A stretch of 64,000 nt of DNA from Yersinia massiliensis (GTDB lineage Bacteria; Pseudomonadota; Gammaproteobacteria; Enterobacterales; Enterobacteriaceae): NCBI RefSeq assembly GCF_003048255.1, contig NZ_CP028487.1:2108001-2172000 (forward strand). The letters run 5' to 3'. Below the pieces are notes generated by a model. It was given only the letters and a program-made list of their open reading frames with translations, was not told the origin of the DNA and searched no databases. Positions 62,436 through 64,000 of the stretch are shown piece by piece. Within the stretch, counting starts at the first letter, position 1, and every line of letters starts with the position of its first letter. Made by a program: the position numbers and the translations under genes.

Positions 62436-64000
62436 TTAACACGGAAGTTGGGCCAGATTAAATTGGTTACGACCATTCTTTTTCGAGTAATAGAGTGCTT
62501 GATCCGCGGCCAGCATTAAATCTGCCTGATCAACGATGCCTGCGTGTTGGTGAGCACGATAGATGGTCACACCAAGGCTGATGGTGACTTTTCGGAATTT
62601 GCTGTCGCTATGCTTAATACCCATCGCTCGGATAGATTGCAAAATATGCTCAGCGACCAAAATAGCACCTTCTTGATCCGTGTCCGGCAAAATCGCGGCA
62701 AATTCTTCGCCACCGTAGCGTGCAACGATATCTGTGGTGCGTTTTAATGATTTTCGTAACGTCCGAGCAACCAGTCTCAGACAAGCATCGCCGGAAATAT
62801 GGCCATAACAGTCATTGAAATTCTTGAAATAATCGATATCAATCATAAGAACCGACAGTGGGGAATTAGAACGTTTAGCGCGCATAAATTCATGGGCTAA
62901 GACTTTCTTGAATTCACGACGATTCGGTAACTTGGTGAGTGAATCGGTTCTGGCTTGAATTTCTAGTCGGCGATTAGCCTTAACCAGTTTCAGTTCCAGT
63001 AACTTTCGTTCATGGATATCTTCCGCTGTGCCGTACCAGCACATCACATTGCCATCCTCATCTACGCTAGGGAAGGCGCGGATACGCATCCAGTTCCAGC
63101 CTTTCTCAACATGACAAAAGCGAATTTCAACGTCTAGCGGTGTTTTGGTTTGGAGTGAATGTTCCCAACTCACCAGTGTTGGGTGGCGATCTTCGGTATG
63201 AATAGTTCGTAACCACTTATCTGCCAACGCTTCACTACGGGTTAAACCGGTGATTTTTTCAAAACGGGAACTGACATCGGTGATCATCCCGTCAGGAGAC
63301 GCGGTCCAAGGAATCTGTGGGTTCAGCTCGACCATGTTGCGATAGTGCTGCTTACTTTTACGTAGTTTTTCTTCCATCTCTTTCAAGGGAGAAATGTCGA
63401 TCATCGCAACGGACAGACCACTGACTTGACCACTCGGATAGCGGGCAGCATTGATCCGCATGAAAAAGATCTGCTGCTTATCGGGCATTTGAAATTCAGC
63501 GTCGGGAATAGTCTCGTTGCAATATGCTCTTAGAAGAGCGCTTTGCAGTATTGGCGTAATACTCGGTAAGAAGTCAGCGACTTTGCGGCCATTAACATCA
63601 ACAGTGTTTTTATCAAATAACGCCGCAAGGTAATCGTTTACTGTCAGATAACGCAGGGTTGTGTCGATAAAACACAGGCCAGCGGGGGCATTGGAATATA
63701 TCGATTCCAATTCAGCCAAGCGTTTATCGGCATCATAAGGCAAATTACTCAGATTACGATCGATGCCGCGATAGCCTTTGAACTCGCCATTGTCATCAAA
63801 CAGTGGGATGCCGCTGGTTTCCAATAAAACTTCACTGCCGTCGGCGCGGACATTACGATTCTGTAGGCCGGCAAATGGGATCCGAGCTGCTGCTATCTCA
63901 GCAAATATTTTGCCTACCCGATTTGCTTCATCCTGTGGCATGAAATCAAAAGGCGTTTTGCCAATGACTTCATCAGGGTGGCGGCCAAGGAGCTCGATGG
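62436..64000 (-). CDS. PAS-GGDEF diguanylate cyclase, N-terminus cut by window edge
   Basis: The frame stays open to base 64000 on this strand. The ATG at 63941 is internal because the preceding codons read IELLGRHPDEVIGKTPFDF, clear PAS sequence. At least three PAS/PAC units are visible, followed by a GGDEF domain with RYGGEEFAAILPD and an intact I-site (RTTD five residues before GGEEF). It should make c-di-GMP with product inhibition. Convergent or unlinked to yebV, 113 bp away on the same strand. Confidence 0.92.
   Translation of the reverse strand, partial: IELLGRHPDEVIGKTPFDFMPQDEANRVGKIFAEIAAARIPFAGLQNRNVRADGSEVLLETSGIPLFDDNGEFKGYRGIDRNLSNLPYDADKRLAELESIYSNAPAGLCFIDTTLRYLTVNDYLAALFDKNTVDVNGRKVADFLPSITPILQSALLRAYCNETIPDAEFQMPDKQQIFFMRINAARYPSGQVSGLSVAMIDISPLKEMEEKLRKSKQHYRNMVELNPQIPWTASPDGMITDVSSRFEKITGLTRSEALADKWLRTIHTEDRHPTLVSWEHSLQTKTPLDVEIRFCHVEKGWNWMRIRAFPSVDEDGNVMCWYGTAEDIHERKLLELKLVKANRRLEIQARTDSLTKLPNRREFKKVLAHEFMRAKRSNSPLSVLMIDIDYFKNFNDCYGHISGDACLRLVARTLRKSLKRTTDIVARYGGEEFAAILPDTDQEGAILVAEHILQSIRAMGIKHSDSKFRKVTISLGVTIYRAHQHAGIVDQADLMLAADQALYYSKKNGRNQFNLAQLPC

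Overview
The window is a chromosomal segment of an enterobacterium, most likely a Yersinia of the Y. enterocolitica group rather than Y. pestis. Protein-level resemblance is strongest to Yersinia and Escherichia orthologues (CspC, YobF, MgrB, YebF, HolE, YoaE, SdaA). A gene for a Yst-type heat-stable enterotoxin precursor is present, and the sRNA SdsR, the mntP Mn-riboswitch and the yebG LexA box can be read directly. The genus call is an inference from these features; no database was consulted.

The backbone follows a block conserved in E. coli, broken up by insertions. From left to right it reads yobH - mgrB - yebO // yobF - cspC // rlmA // mntP - yobD - manZYX - yoaE // sdaA - nudL - pabB - yoaH - purT // yebG // yebF // ptrB - exoX // holE // yobA - yebZ - yebY - sdsR // yebW // yebV. 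Each // marks extra genes. These include an AroP-type permease and pagP next to two small phage-type genes (between yebO and yobF), and a PgeF-family protein and an FtsI paralogue (between cspC and rlmA). A triple-PAS diguanylate cyclase and a siderophore receptor lie between rlmA and mntP. The enterotoxin gene lies between yoaE and sdaA. A roughly 7 kb accessory segment downstream of sdsR begins with a truncated phage integrase and carries an AIDA-type autotransporter.

The left 11 kb is accessory. It holds an EamA transporter with a divergent AraC regulator, periplasmic stress proteins (LprI-like, HdeB), a PAS-PAS-GGDEF protein, a RIO kinase, an ABC exporter, a basic amino acid antiporter, and several tiny membrane proteins around a MarA-like regulator. 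The right 5 kb holds YfcF glutathione transferase, an ASCH protein, small zinc-ribbon and membrane proteins, yebV, and a third diguanylate cyclase cut by the window edge.

Functional themes: envelope and acid stress (HdeB, PagP, MgrB, FtsI paralogue, YobF), metal homeostasis (MntP with riboswitch and Fur box, FtnA, YobA/YebZ/YebY copper cluster, TonB receptor), carbon and nitrogen uptake (ManXYZ, AroP, ArcD-like, SdaA), nucleotide and folate synthesis (PurT, PabB), DNA repair (ExoX, YebG, HolE), c-di-GMP signalling (three GGDEF proteins) and host interaction (enterotoxin, autotransporter). The most noteworthy items are the enterotoxin with Phe in its receptor-binding loop, a pair of tandem structured RNA/terminator modules beside the integrase scar, a 121-bp tandem repeat that supplies the yebF stop codon, and an FtsI paralogue with an SSD instead of an SSN motif.
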